From JBQCHF01 sp051953655 (GTDB taxonomy: Bacteria; Actinomycetota; Actinomycetes; Motilibacterales; Motilibacteraceae), in assembly GCA_051953655.1 (NCBI GenBank), contig JBQCIO010000209.1:1-22772 (forward strand): a stretch of 22,772 bases of DNA. The letters run 5' to 3'. The stretch's first letter is position 1. Each line of letters opens with the position of its first letter. A program made the translations under genes and the position numbers. The notes below the pieces were generated by a model, which saw only the letters and a program-made list of their open reading frames with translations, made no database searches and was not told where the DNA came from. Of this stretch, positions 15,813-22,772 are shown in pieces.

Positions 15813-16271
15813 ATGAGCGACCTGAGCAGTGCGCGGCGGCCCGGTGACGTCGGCGGCGGGTCCGGCCGCCGGGCGGCCGGCGAGCAGGTGACCAGGCAGG
15901 TGACCAGGCAGGCGGTGCTGGAGCGGCTGCGTGACGGCGGCAGCGTGGTGCAGGCGGCCTCCGCCCTCGGCGTCAACGCCGGCCTGGCCTACTTCGTCGC
16001 CACCGGGCTGCCCGCGGACGGCAGCTACAGCATGTCGGCCGGCGACTGGCAGCGGCCGGGACTCATGACGACCAGCCAGAAGCTCTGCGCCCCGCCGCTG
16101 CGGCAGGCCGATGAGCGCGGCGTCGTCGCCCAGTGGATGCAGGGGCGGGCGCAGGCCGACCGGCCGATGCAGGCCGCGGCGCGCGCCCGCGAGGACCAGG
16201 GCCACAGCGACCCGGCCAAGAGCAGCATGCACGGCTCGGCCGGCTCGTCCGGGGAGAGCACGGGCTCGTAG
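15813..16271 (+). CDS. putative HTH-like small protein leading the formate dehydrogenase operon
   Basis: A 152-residue protein that I cannot assign to a named family. Start ATG 15813 has a strong ribosome site, AGGAGG at 15802-15807. Residues about 25-65 (QAVLERLRDGGSVVQAASALGVNAGLAYFVATGLPADGS) look like a helix-turn-helix in which the AASALGV helix pair is plausible. The middle has LCAPPLRQADERGVVAQWM, and the last ~45 residues are polar, Ser/Gly-rich and probably disordered. It contains a 12-bp in-frame duplication (VTRQVTRQ). It lies 61 bp before the formate dehydrogenase catalytic gene, in the same direction and with no terminator between. It may be an operon regulator or an assembly/maturation helper; both are inference. 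Confidence 0.6.
   Translation: MSDLSSARRPGDVGGGSGRRAAGEQVTRQVTRQAVLERLRDGGSVVQAASALGVNAGLAYFVATGLPADGSYSMSAGDWQRPGLMTTSQKLCAPPLRQADERGVVAQWMQGRAQADRPMQAAARAREDQGHSDPAKSSMHGSAGSSGESTGS
15888..15911 (+). repeat. 12-bp tandem duplication inside the small fdh-leading gene
   Basis: GTGACCAGGCAG occurs twice back to back (15888-15899 and 15900-15911), coding VTRQVTRQ. It keeps the frame and precedes the HTH-like region, so it adds one turn of helix at most. Confidence 0.8.
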
Positions 16272-16332
16272 CGCGAGCCGGCGCACAGCCCGGCGCAGCA
16301 GGACCACTCGAACGGCGATCAGGAGGAGCGAC

Positions 16333-19300
16333 ATGGGCGTGCGGACGTGGATCGAGGGGTGGCCGGTCTACCGCCAGCTCACCGGGACCGACCCGCTGGG
16401 CCGGGGCGAGGCGGCGATGTCGGCCAAGACGAAGTCCCTCGAACCGCGCACGATCACGGCCGACGCCGTCGTCAAGTCCATCTGCCCCTACTGCGCGGTC
16501 GGGTGCGCCCAGAACGTCTACGTCAAGGACGAGAAGGTCGTCCAGATCGAGGGCGACCCGGACTCGCCGGTGAGCCGCGGTCGCCTGTGCCCCAAGGGCT
16601 CGGCGAGCCTCCAGCTCACCACCGGCGAGGCGCGCGAGTACCAGGTGCTGCACCGCAAGCCCTACGCCACCGACTGGGAGCCCATGAGCCTCGAGGAGGC
16701 CATGGACCGGGTGGCGGACAAGCTGCTCGAGAGCCGCAAGCAGGGCTGGCAGTGGGAGCAGGACGGCGCCCGCACCCGCCGCACCATGGGCGTGGCCAGC
16801 CTGGGAGGAGCCACCCTCGACAACGAGGAGAACTACCTCATCAAGAAGCTGTTCACCGCCCTGGGCGTCGTCCAGGTGGAGAACCAGGCGCGCGTCTGCC
16901 ACAGCTCCACGGTCGCGGCGCTCGGCACCTCCTTCGGCCGCGGTGGCGGCACCTCCTTCCTGCAGGACCTGCAGAACTCCGACTGCATCGTCATCCAGGG
17001 CTCGAACATGGCCGAGGCCCACCCGGTGGGCTTCCAGTGGGTGATGGAGGCCAAGGCCCGGGGCGCCAAGGTGATCCACGTCGACCCGCGCTACAGCCGC
17101 ACCAGCGCCATGGCCGACATGTACGTGCCGCTGCGCGCCGGCACCGACATCGTCTTCCTCGGCGCGATCATCCACCACGTCCTGGAGAACGACCTCTACT
17201 TCCGCGACTACGTCGTCAACTACACCAACGCCGCCACGATCCTCAACGAGGAGTTCGAGGACGCCGAGGACCTCGGCGGCATCTTCTCCGGTCTGAACGA
17301 GGAGACCAAGCACTACGACGTCGAGACGTGGTCCTACGAGGGCGTCGTCTCCGCGGCCGCCTCCGGGCAGCGCGACCAGGACTACAAGCAGATCGACGGC
17401 AAGGAGGACCCCAGCGGCGGCGGCGCGGCCCAGCGCAAGAAGTCGATGGCCGACTCCGGCAAGTCCGAGTCGCAGGGCATGGGCGGGCCGACGATGCGCG
17501 GCAAGCCCCAGCGCGACGAGTCCCTGCAGGACCCGCGGACGGTCTTCCAGACGCTCAAGCGGCACTACGCGCGCTACACCCCGGAGATGGTCGAGGACGT
17601 GTGCGGCGTGCCGCAGGACCAGTTCCTGGAGATGGTCCGGTGGCTCACCGAGAACTCCAACCCCGAGCGCACCAGCGCGTTCTGCTACGCGGTCGGCTGG
17701 ACCCAGCACACGGTGGGCGTCCAGTACATCCGCAGCGCGGCCATCCTCCAGCTCCTGCTGGGCAACATCGGCCGTCCCGGCGGGGGCATCCTCGCACTGC
17801 GCGGGCACGCCAGCATCCAGGGCTCCAGCGACATCCCCACGCTCTTCGACATCCTGCCGGGCTACATCCCGATGCCGCACGCCCATGCGCACGAGGACCT
17901 GGACAAGTTCATCGCCGCCGACGCCGCCGAGGTCGGCTACTGGGCCAACATGAAGTCCTACATGGTCAGCCTGCTCAAGGCGTGGTGGGGCGACGCGGCC
18001 ACGGCGGAGAACGACTACCGCTTCGACTACCTGCCGCGCCTCACCGGCAGCCACAGCACCTACGACACGGTGATGGAGCAGCTGGACGGGCGCTGCAAGG
18101 GCTACTTCCTGCTGGGGGAGAACCCCGCGGTCGGCTCGGCCAACGCCAAGCTGCAGCGGGAGGGCATGTCCAAGCTGGACTGGCTGGTGGTCCGCGACTT
18201 CTCGCTCATCGAGAGCGCGACGTGGTGGAAGGACGGGCCGGAGATCGAGACCGGCGAGATGCGCACCGAGGACATCGCCACCGAGGTGTTCTTCTTCCCG
18301 GCCGCCGCGCACACCGAGAAGACCGGGAGCTTCACCAACACCAACCGCATGCTGCAGTGGCACCACAAGGCGGTGGAGCCCCAGGGCGACGCCCGCAGCG
18401 AGCTGTGGTTCATGTACCACCTCGGGCGCATCCTGCGGCAGAAGCTGGCCGGCTCCACCGACCCGATGGACGCCCCGCTGCTCGACCTCACCTGGGACTA
18501 CCCGACCGAGGGCGACACCGCCGAGCCGGTGGCCGAGGCGGTGCTGGCCGAGATCAACGGCTGGGACGCGCACGGCCACCCGCTCGGGTCCTACGAGCAG
18601 CTCCAGCCCGACGGCAGCACCGCCTGCGGCTGCTGGATCTACTGCGGCGTGTACATGGACGGGGTCAACCAGGCGGCACGGCGCAAGCCGTGGAAGGAGC
18701 AGAACTGGACCGCGCTGGAGTGGGCGTGGTCCTGGCCGGCCAACCGGCGCACCATCTACAGCCGCGCCTCGGCCGACCCCGACGGCAACCCGTGGAGCGA
18801 CCGCAAGGCACTCGTCTGGTGGGACGAGGAGAAGGGCCGCTGGGTGGGGCACGACGTGCCCGACTTCCAGCCGACCAAGCCGCCGTCCTACCGTCCGTCG
18901 GAGGACGCGAAGGGCGTGGACGCGCTGTCCGGGATCGACCCGTTCATCATGCAGTCCGACGGCAAGGGCTGGCTCTACGCGCCCGCGGGGCTGGTGGACG
19001 CCCCGCTGCCGACGCACTACGAGCCGCAGGAGTCGCCGGTCGGCAACAAGCTCTACCCCGAGCACGACAAGAACCCGGTGCGGGCGCTCTACCCGCGGCC
19101 GAACAACGAGTACAACCCCAGCGGTGACATGCCCGGCGGCGACGTGTTCCCGTTCGTCATCACCACCTACCGGCTCACCGAGCACTTCACCGCCGGCGGC
19201 ATGAGCCGGTGGGTTCCCTACCTGTCCGAGCTGCAGCCGGAGTTCTTCTGCGAGGTGAGCCCGGAGCTGGCCGCCGAGCGCGGCCTGCAGCACGGCGACT

Positions 19301-19623
19301 GGGCCACCATCGTCACCGCCCGCAGCGCCGTGGAGGCGCGCGTCCTGGTCACCAGGCGGATGCGGCCGCTGCAGGTGCAGGGGCGGACCATCCACCAGAT
19401 CGGGCTGCCGTACCACTGGGGCCCCAACGGCTACGCCAAGGGCGACGCGGCCAACGAGCTGTCCTCGGTGGCCCTGGATCCCAACGTGCACATCCAGGAG
19501 GTCAAGGCGTGGACCGCGGACATCCGGCCCGGGCGGCGTCCCCGCGGACCGGCGCTGCCGGCGTTCCTGGAGGAGTACCGGCGCCGGGCCGGCGTGAGCG
19601 AGAAGACCGCGACGGGAGCCTGA
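16333..19623 (+). CDS. formate dehydrogenase catalytic (alpha) subunit, cysteine type
   Basis: A 1096-residue molybdopterin oxidoreductase. The [4Fe-4S] motif is C51-x2-C54-x3-C58...C86. The metal-ligand pair is Cys189-His190 in ARVCHSSTV, the place where E. coli FdnG has selenocysteine, so this is the Cys version. FGRGGGTSF follows, as in FdnG-type enzymes. A polar insertion at about 337-396 is rich in Gly, Ser and Lys. The C-terminal molybdopterin dinucleotide domain includes the TTYRLTEHFTAGGMSRW region. It oxidises formate to CO2 using Mo- or W-bis-MGD. No Tat signal is present; the N-terminus MGVRTWIEGWPVYRQLTG carries no RR motif. ATG 16333 has a strong ribosome site, AGGAGGAG at 16321-16328. 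The Fe-S subunit gene begins one base after the stop. Confidence 0.92.
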   Translation: MGVRTWIEGWPVYRQLTGTDPLGRGEAAMSAKTKSLEPRTITADAVVKSICPYCAVGCAQNVYVKDEKVVQIEGDPDSPVSRGRLCPKGSASLQLTTGEAREYQVLHRKPYATDWEPMSLEEAMDRVADKLLESRKQGWQWEQDGARTRRTMGVASLGGATLDNEENYLIKKLFTALGVVQVENQARVCHSSTVAALGTSFGRGGGTSFLQDLQNSDCIVIQGSNMAEAHPVGFQWVMEAKARGAKVIHVDPRYSRTSAMADMYVPLRAGTDIVFLGAIIHHVLENDLYFRDYVVNYTNAATILNEEFEDAEDLGGIFSGLNEETKHYDVETWSYEGVVSAAASGQRDQDYKQIDGKEDPSGGGAAQRKKSMADSGKSESQGMGGPTMRGKPQRDESLQDPRTVFQTLKRHYARYTPEMVEDVCGVPQDQFLEMVRWLTENSNPERTSAFCYAVGWTQHTVGVQYIRSAAILQLLLGNIGRPGGGILALRGHASIQGSSDIPTLFDILPGYIPMPHAHAHEDLDKFIAADAAEVGYWANMKSYMVSLLKAWWGDAATAENDYRFDYLPRLTGSHSTYDTVMEQLDGRCKGYFLLGENPAVGSANAKLQREGMSKLDWLVVRDFSLIESATWWKDGPEIETGEMRTEDIATEVFFFPAAAHTEKTGSFTNTNRMLQWHHKAVEPQGDARSELWFMYHLGRILRQKLAGSTDPMDAPLLDLTWDYPTEGDTAEPVAEAVLAEINGWDAHGHPLGSYEQLQPDGSTACGCWIYCGVYMDGVNQAARRKPWKEQNWTALEWAWSWPANRRTIYSRASADPDGNPWSDRKALVWWDEEKGRWVGHDVPDFQPTKPPSYRPSEDAKGVDALSGIDPFIMQSDGKGWLYAPAGLVDAPLPTHYEPQESPVGNKLYPEHDKNPVRALYPRPNNEYNPSGDMPGGDVFPFVITTYRLTEHFTAGGMSRWVPYLSELQPEFFCEVSPELAAERGLQHGDWATIVTARSAVEARVLVTRRMRPLQVQGRTIHQIGLPYHWGPNGYAKGDAANELSSVALDPNVHIQEVKAWTADIRPGRRPRGPALPAFLEEYRRRAGVSEKTATGA

Positions 19624-19624
19624 C

Positions 19625-20584
19625 GTGACCGACCTGATGCCCCAGACGAACCTCAACGGCATGGGCCACCAGCTGTTCGGGCCCGAGCCCGACGTCGCCG
19701 GAGACGCGGGCCACGGCGAGCACCCGCCCCGCGTCGGGTTCTTCACCGACACCAGCGTGTGCATCGGCTGCAAGGCCTGCGAGGTGGCCTGCAAGGAGTG
19801 GAACGCGGTCCCGGAGGACGGTCTCAACTGGACCGGCATGTCCTTCGACAACACGCAGGCGCTGGGTGCGGACACCTGGCGGCACGTGGCGTTCATCGAG
19901 CAGCCGCGCCCGCGCCAGCCAGGTGAGCCCGCCGGCGACGGCCACGGGACGGTCGACCTCGGGATGCCGACGATGATCCGGCCGGGGGAGACCCTGCCGG
20001 TCGACGACCGCAGCGACTTCCGCTGGCTGATGTCCTCGGACGTCTGCAAGCACTGCACGCACGCGGCCTGCCTGGACGTCTGCCCGACCGGTGCGCTGTT
20101 CCGGACCGAGTTCGGCACCGTGGTGGTGCAGGAGGACGTCTGCAACGGGTGCGGCTACTGCGTGCCCGCCTGCCCCTACGGCGTCATCGAGAAGCGCGAG
20201 GACGACGGCCGGGCCTGGAAGTGCACCCTGTGCTACGACCGGCTCGGGGTCGGCATGGAGCCGGCCTGCGCCAAGGCCTGCCCCACCGAGTCGATCCAGT
20301 TCGGCGAGCTGGACGAGCTGCGCGACCGGGCGCAGAAGCGGGTGGAGCAGCTGCACGAGATGGGCTACAGCCAGGCCCGGCTCTACGGCGAGGACCCGGA
20401 CGACGGCGTCGGCGGCGCCGGCGCGATGTTCCTGCTGCTCGACGAGCCCGAGGTCTACGGCCTGCCGCCGGACCCGGTGGTCACCACCCGCGACCTGCCG
20501 GACATGTGGAAGCACGCAGGCGTGGCGGCCGGAGCCCTGCTGGCCGGGCTCGCGCTGACCTTCGTCGGGAAGGGACGCCGATGA
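19625..20584 (+). CDS. formate dehydrogenase iron-sulfur (beta) subunit, C-terminally anchored
   Basis: A 319-residue ferredoxin-like subunit. Sixteen cysteines form four [4Fe-4S] sets: C46/49/52/56, C141/144/149/153, C173/176/179/183 and C200/203/215/219, the same number as in E. coli FdnH. It passes electrons from the catalytic subunit to the membrane subunit. A single hydrophobic segment at about 298-314 (AGVAAGALLAGLALTFVG) followed by KGRR anchors it, as in FdnH/FdoH. GTG 19625 follows the alpha-subunit stop with one base between; the ribosome site lies in the end of that gene (GACGGGAG). The ATG of the membrane subunit overlaps its stop (ATGA). The 30-residue N-terminal extension before the first cluster is Gly/His-rich and of unknown role. 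Confidence 0.92.
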   Translation: MTDLMPQTNLNGMGHQLFGPEPDVAGDAGHGEHPPRVGFFTDTSVCIGCKACEVACKEWNAVPEDGLNWTGMSFDNTQALGADTWRHVAFIEQPRPRQPGEPAGDGHGTVDLGMPTMIRPGETLPVDDRSDFRWLMSSDVCKHCTHAACLDVCPTGALFRTEFGTVVVQEDVCNGCGYCVPACPYGVIEKREDDGRAWKCTLCYDRLGVGMEPACAKACPTESIQFGELDELRDRAQKRVEQLHEMGYSQARLYGEDPDDGVGGAGAMFLLLDEPEVYGLPPDPVVTTRDLPDMWKHAGVAAGALLAGLALTFVGKGRR

Positions 20585-21630
20585 GCACCGACGCGATCAC
20601 CAAGCACGGCCAGGAGGGCGTGGTCCCCGACCGGTTCGCGCACCCCGGCGTCGGGGTGGGGCGCAAGGGCCGCCGCGGCAAGCGCCGCAAAGATGAGTCG
20701 ATGGTGCCCGACGCCACCTTCACCTCCTACTACGGCCGCCCGGTCATCAAGGCCCCGCAGTGGGAGCCGCTCGACATCGCCGGCTACCTGTTCCTCGGCG
20801 GCCTGGCCGGCGCATCGTCGGTGATCGCGGCCGGGGCCGAGGTGAGCGGACGTCCGGGCCTGGCCCGGGTCGGCAAGGTCGGGGCGTTCGGGGCCATCTC
20901 GCTCTCGCTGGTGGCGCTGGTGCACGACCTCGGCAAGCCCGCCCGCTTCGTCAACATGCTGCGGGTGTTCAAGCCGACCTCGCCGATGAGCGTGGGCTCG
21001 TGGCTCCTGTCCGGCTACGCCCCGCTGGCCGGCGCCGCGGCGCTCACCGACGTCACCGGCCGGTTCCCGCGGATCGGGAAGGCGGCCACCCTGGGGGCGG
21101 CCACCACCGGGCCCGCCGTCGCGGCCTACACCGCCGTGCTCATCGCCGACACCGCGGTCCCCGCCTGGCACGAGGGCTATCGCGAGATGCCGTTCGTCTT
21201 CGTCGGCTCGGCCGCGGCGGCCGGTGCCGGGCTGGGGATGCTCGCCGCGCCGCTGGCCGAGAACGGCCAGGCCCGGCGAGCCGGCGTCCTCGGTGCCGCC
21301 GTCGAGCTCACCGCCAGCCGCCTGCTCGAGCGGCGGGTCGGCGAGACGGCGGAGGTCTACCACTCGGGCACGGGCGGCCGGCTCATGAAGGTCGCCGAGG
21401 GCCTCACGCTGGCCGGCGCGGTCGGCGGGGCGGTCCTGGGTGGCCGCTCGCGGGTGGCCGCCGCGGCGTCGGGTGCGGCACTGCTCGCGGCGTCGGCGTG
21501 CACGCGGTTCGGCATCTTCCACGCCGGCGTCGCCTCGGCCAAGGACCCGAAGTACACGGTCAAGCCGCAGCGCGAGCGGCTCGAAGCCCGCCAGCGCGAG
21601 GCCCAGGGCGGCCAGGGGCAGGCGGGGTAG
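20581..21630 (+). CDS. NrfD/PsrC-type membrane subunit of formate dehydrogenase
   Basis: A 349-residue integral membrane protein with about eight or nine hydrophobic helices from residue 65 on. KPTSPMSVGSW (131-141) is the conserved NrfD-family motif. NrfD proteins are quinone-reactive, heme-free subunits, unlike the cytochrome b subunit (FdnI/FdoI) of E. coli formate dehydrogenases, so electrons here probably go straight from Fe-S clusters to menaquinone. The first 45 residues are soluble and very basic (RKGRRGKRRK), which by the positive-inside rule keeps the N-terminus in the cytoplasm. ATG 20581 overlaps the Fe-S subunit stop by four bases. It is the last gene of the operon and is followed by a strong hairpin. 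Confidence 0.88.
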   Translation: MSTDAITKHGQEGVVPDRFAHPGVGVGRKGRRGKRRKDESMVPDATFTSYYGRPVIKAPQWEPLDIAGYLFLGGLAGASSVIAAGAEVSGRPGLARVGKVGAFGAISLSLVALVHDLGKPARFVNMLRVFKPTSPMSVGSWLLSGYAPLAGAAALTDVTGRFPRIGKAATLGAATTGPAVAAYTAVLIADTAVPAWHEGYREMPFVFVGSAAAAGAGLGMLAAPLAENGQARRAGVLGAAVELTASRLLERRVGETAEVYHSGTGGRLMKVAEGLTLAGAVGGAVLGGRSRVAAAASGAALLAASACTRFGIFHAGVASAKDPKYTVKPQRERLEARQREAQGGQGQAG

Positions 21631-21664
21631 GGCACGGGGGGGCAGACTCGTGACACCGGAGGAG

Positions 21665-21703
21665 GTCGCTACCCGCCGGTAACTAGACCCGGCGGGTGGC
21701 GAC
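21665..21703 (+). terminator. strong hairpin after the formate dehydrogenase operon
   Basis: GTCGCTACCCGCCGG (21665-21679) pairs with CCGGCGGGTGGCGAC (21689-21703) over 15 bp with one T-G wobble, around a 9-nt loop TAACTAGAC. It starts 35 bp after the NrfD stop. There is no U-tract, usual for actinomycetes. It lies directly before the desaturase promoter and so also insulates it. Confidence 0.7.
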
Positions 21704-21707
21704 AACC

Positions 21708-21734
21708 TACGGTTGCGTAACCTTCGTTGCCGTA
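21708..21734. promoter_or_regulatory. operator-like dyad overlapping the desaturase promoter
   Basis: Outer half-sites TACGG (21708-21712) and CCGTA (21730-21734) are inverted, with further symmetric matches inside the 27-bp element. A TAACCT hexamer (21718-21723) in its middle fits a -10 box, so a bound TetR-like or similar regulator would cover the promoter. The regulator is not in this window. The element ends as the AAGGAG ribosome site begins. Confidence 0.5.
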
Positions 21735-21745
21735 AGGAGCGCTCG

Positions 21746-22696
21746 ATGACCGATCTCGTCCGCCGGGAGCTGACGCAGACCGACCTGCTGCGCGAGCTCG
21801 AGCCCGTCGTCGCCACGGAGCTGGACCGCCACCTGTCGGTGGCCAAGGAGTGGTTCCCGCACGATTACGTGCCGTGGAGCGAGGGCCGCAACTTCGCGTT
21901 CCTCGGCGGGGAGGACTGGAGCCCGGCCGACTCCACGCTCGACGAGGTGGCCAAGACCGCCCTCGTGGTGAACCTGCTCACCGAGGACAACCTCCCGAGC
22001 TACCACCGCGAGATCGACGAGTCGCTGGGCCGCGATGGCGCCTGGGGTCAGTGGACCGGGCGCTGGACCGCGGAGGAGGGGCGGCACGCCGTCGCCCTGC
22101 GCGACTACCTCACCGTCACCCGGGCGGTCGACCCGGTGCAGCTCGAGCGCGAGCGCATGGTGCACATGACCGCGGGCTTCCAGAGCGCCTACGACCTGGA
22201 CATGCTGCACTCGGTGGCCTACGTCTCCTTCCAGGAGCTGGCCACCCGCATCTCGCACCGCAACACGGGCAAGTCCACCGGCGACCCGATCGCCGACCAG
22301 CTGCTGGCCCGGATCTCGGTCGACGAGAACCTGCACATGATCTTCTACCGCAACCTGCTGGCCGCCGCGATCGAGCTCGCCCCTGACGACGCCATGGTTG
22401 CCATCCGAGACGTCGTCATGCAGTTCCAGATGCCCGGCCACACCATCGAGGGCTTCACCCGCCGCTCGCTGCAGATCGCCATGGCCGGCATCTACGACCT
22501 GCGCATCCACCACGACGACGTCATCAGCCCGGTGCTGCGGCACTGGAAGGTCTGGGACCTGGAGAACCTCTCGCCGGAGGCGGAGCAGGCCCGCGAGGAG
22601 CTGGCCGCGTTCCTGGCCGGTCTGGACACCCAGGCGAGCCGGTTCGTGGAGAAGCGCGAGGCCAAGCGCGCCCGCGACGCCGCCCGGTCCAGCTGA
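21746..22696 (+). CDS. acyl-ACP desaturase, soluble diiron (DesA family)
   Basis: A 316-residue protein of the fatty acid desaturase type 2 family. Iron ligands are visible in the expected order: Glu80 (LLTEDN), Glu111-x2-His114 (EEGRH), Glu164 (SFQELATR) and Glu194-x2-His197 (DENLH). These form the di-iron site that inserts a double bond into an acyl chain bound to acyl carrier protein, using O2 and reduced ferredoxin. It has no membrane segments. ATG 21746 has ribosome site AAGGAG (21734-21739). It stands alone, behind a hairpin and an operator-like dyad, which suggests a dedicated lipid- or temperature-responsive regulator. Length and motifs are typical for actinobacterial DesA1/DesA2-like proteins; double-bond position cannot be predicted. 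Confidence 0.92.
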   Translation: MTDLVRRELTQTDLLRELEPVVATELDRHLSVAKEWFPHDYVPWSEGRNFAFLGGEDWSPADSTLDEVAKTALVVNLLTEDNLPSYHREIDESLGRDGAWGQWTGRWTAEEGRHAVALRDYLTVTRAVDPVQLERERMVHMTAGFQSAYDLDMLHSVAYVSFQELATRISHRNTGKSTGDPIADQLLARISVDENLHMIFYRNLLAAAIELAPDDAMVAIRDVVMQFQMPGHTIEGFTRRSLQIAMAGIYDLRIHHDDVISPVLRHWKVWDLENLSPEAEQAREELAAFLAGLDTQASRFVEKREAKRARDAARSS

Positions 22697-22721
22697 CGAT
22701 CTCCGTCGCATTCCGGGGCCT

Positions 22722-22766
22722 GGGGGGGGGGGAGCCGCCCCCCCCACAAACAAAGAGGGGGGGGGG
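22722..22766. other. homopolymer-rich end of the sequence
   Basis: Eleven G (22722-22732), then eight C (22738-22745), an A-rich spacer, and ten G (22757-22766). The first G and C runs could pair as an 8-bp hairpin after the desaturase, but such long pure runs at the very edge look like low-quality contig-end sequence. Confidence 0.6.
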
Positions 22767-22772
22767 CGCCGC

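Noticed and set aside
16063..20145. Very long minus-strand open frame (over 1300 codons) opposite the formate dehydrogenase genes
   Set aside because: It is an antisense shadow caused by high GC. Its translation is low-complexity with no domain, while the plus strand has complete motifs and ribosome sites.
1..22772. tRNA, rRNA or riboswitch genes
   Set aside because: I looked in the intergenic gaps (all under 300 bp) and saw no cloverleaf, TPsiC-arm or riboswitch-like core; only simple hairpins are present.

Overview
The window is very GC-rich throughout, with frequent GTG starts, 4-bp GTGA/ATGA stop-start overlaps, a DUF222-HNH (13E12-type) endonuclease gene and a textbook actinobacterial LexA box. 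Together these point to a high-GC actinomycete. The overall gene flavour suggests Geodermatophilaceae (Blastococcus, Modestobacter or Geodermatophilus type), but that family-level call is an inference. The right edge ends in G and C homopolymer runs and looks like a raw contig end.

Layout. (1) 1-868: the 3' part of a GH30 glycoside hydrolase. (2) 952-7385: a tightly packed plus-strand cluster. It holds a soluble GAF-PAS-PAS histidine kinase, a stand-alone receiver protein, a receiver / degenerate-GGDEF / membrane GT2 fusion, an HPt protein and an acyltransferase-3 membrane protein. A 15-bp tandem repeat sits in front of the fusion gene. (3) 7412-8091: two small uncharacterised genes, one with a possible Cys/His metal site and one with about three membrane helices. 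(4) 8164-9714 (minus): a DUF222-HNH gene that needs two frameshifts to read through, behind a promoter whose LexA box lies just upstream of the -10 hexamer. (5) 9998-10687: an alpha/beta hydrolase, converging on hrpA (10706-14731, minus), an HrpA-type DEAH RNA helicase. (6) 14880-15698: an SGNH/GDSL hydrolase divergent from hrpA. (7) 15813-21630: a formate dehydrogenase operon of small putative regulator, Mo/W catalytic subunit (Cys version), four-cluster Fe-S subunit and NrfD-type membrane subunit. (8) 21746-22696: an acyl-ACP desaturase preceded by a strong hairpin and an operator-like dyad.

How the genes work together. The most distinctive part is the 952-7385 cluster. It carries every element of a multistep phosphorelay (His kinase, receiver, HPt, receiver), and the last receiver is covalently fused to a processive-type membrane glycosyltransferase rather than to a DNA-binding or c-di-GMP output. 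The membrane acyltransferase at the end of the operon would fit decoration of the glycan. The inferred system is an exopolysaccharide synthase controlled after translation by phosphotransfer. This is the best candidate in the window for a poorly described system. The formate dehydrogenase lacks a Tat signal and so appears to be a cytoplasm-facing, membrane-anchored enzyme feeding electrons to quinone.
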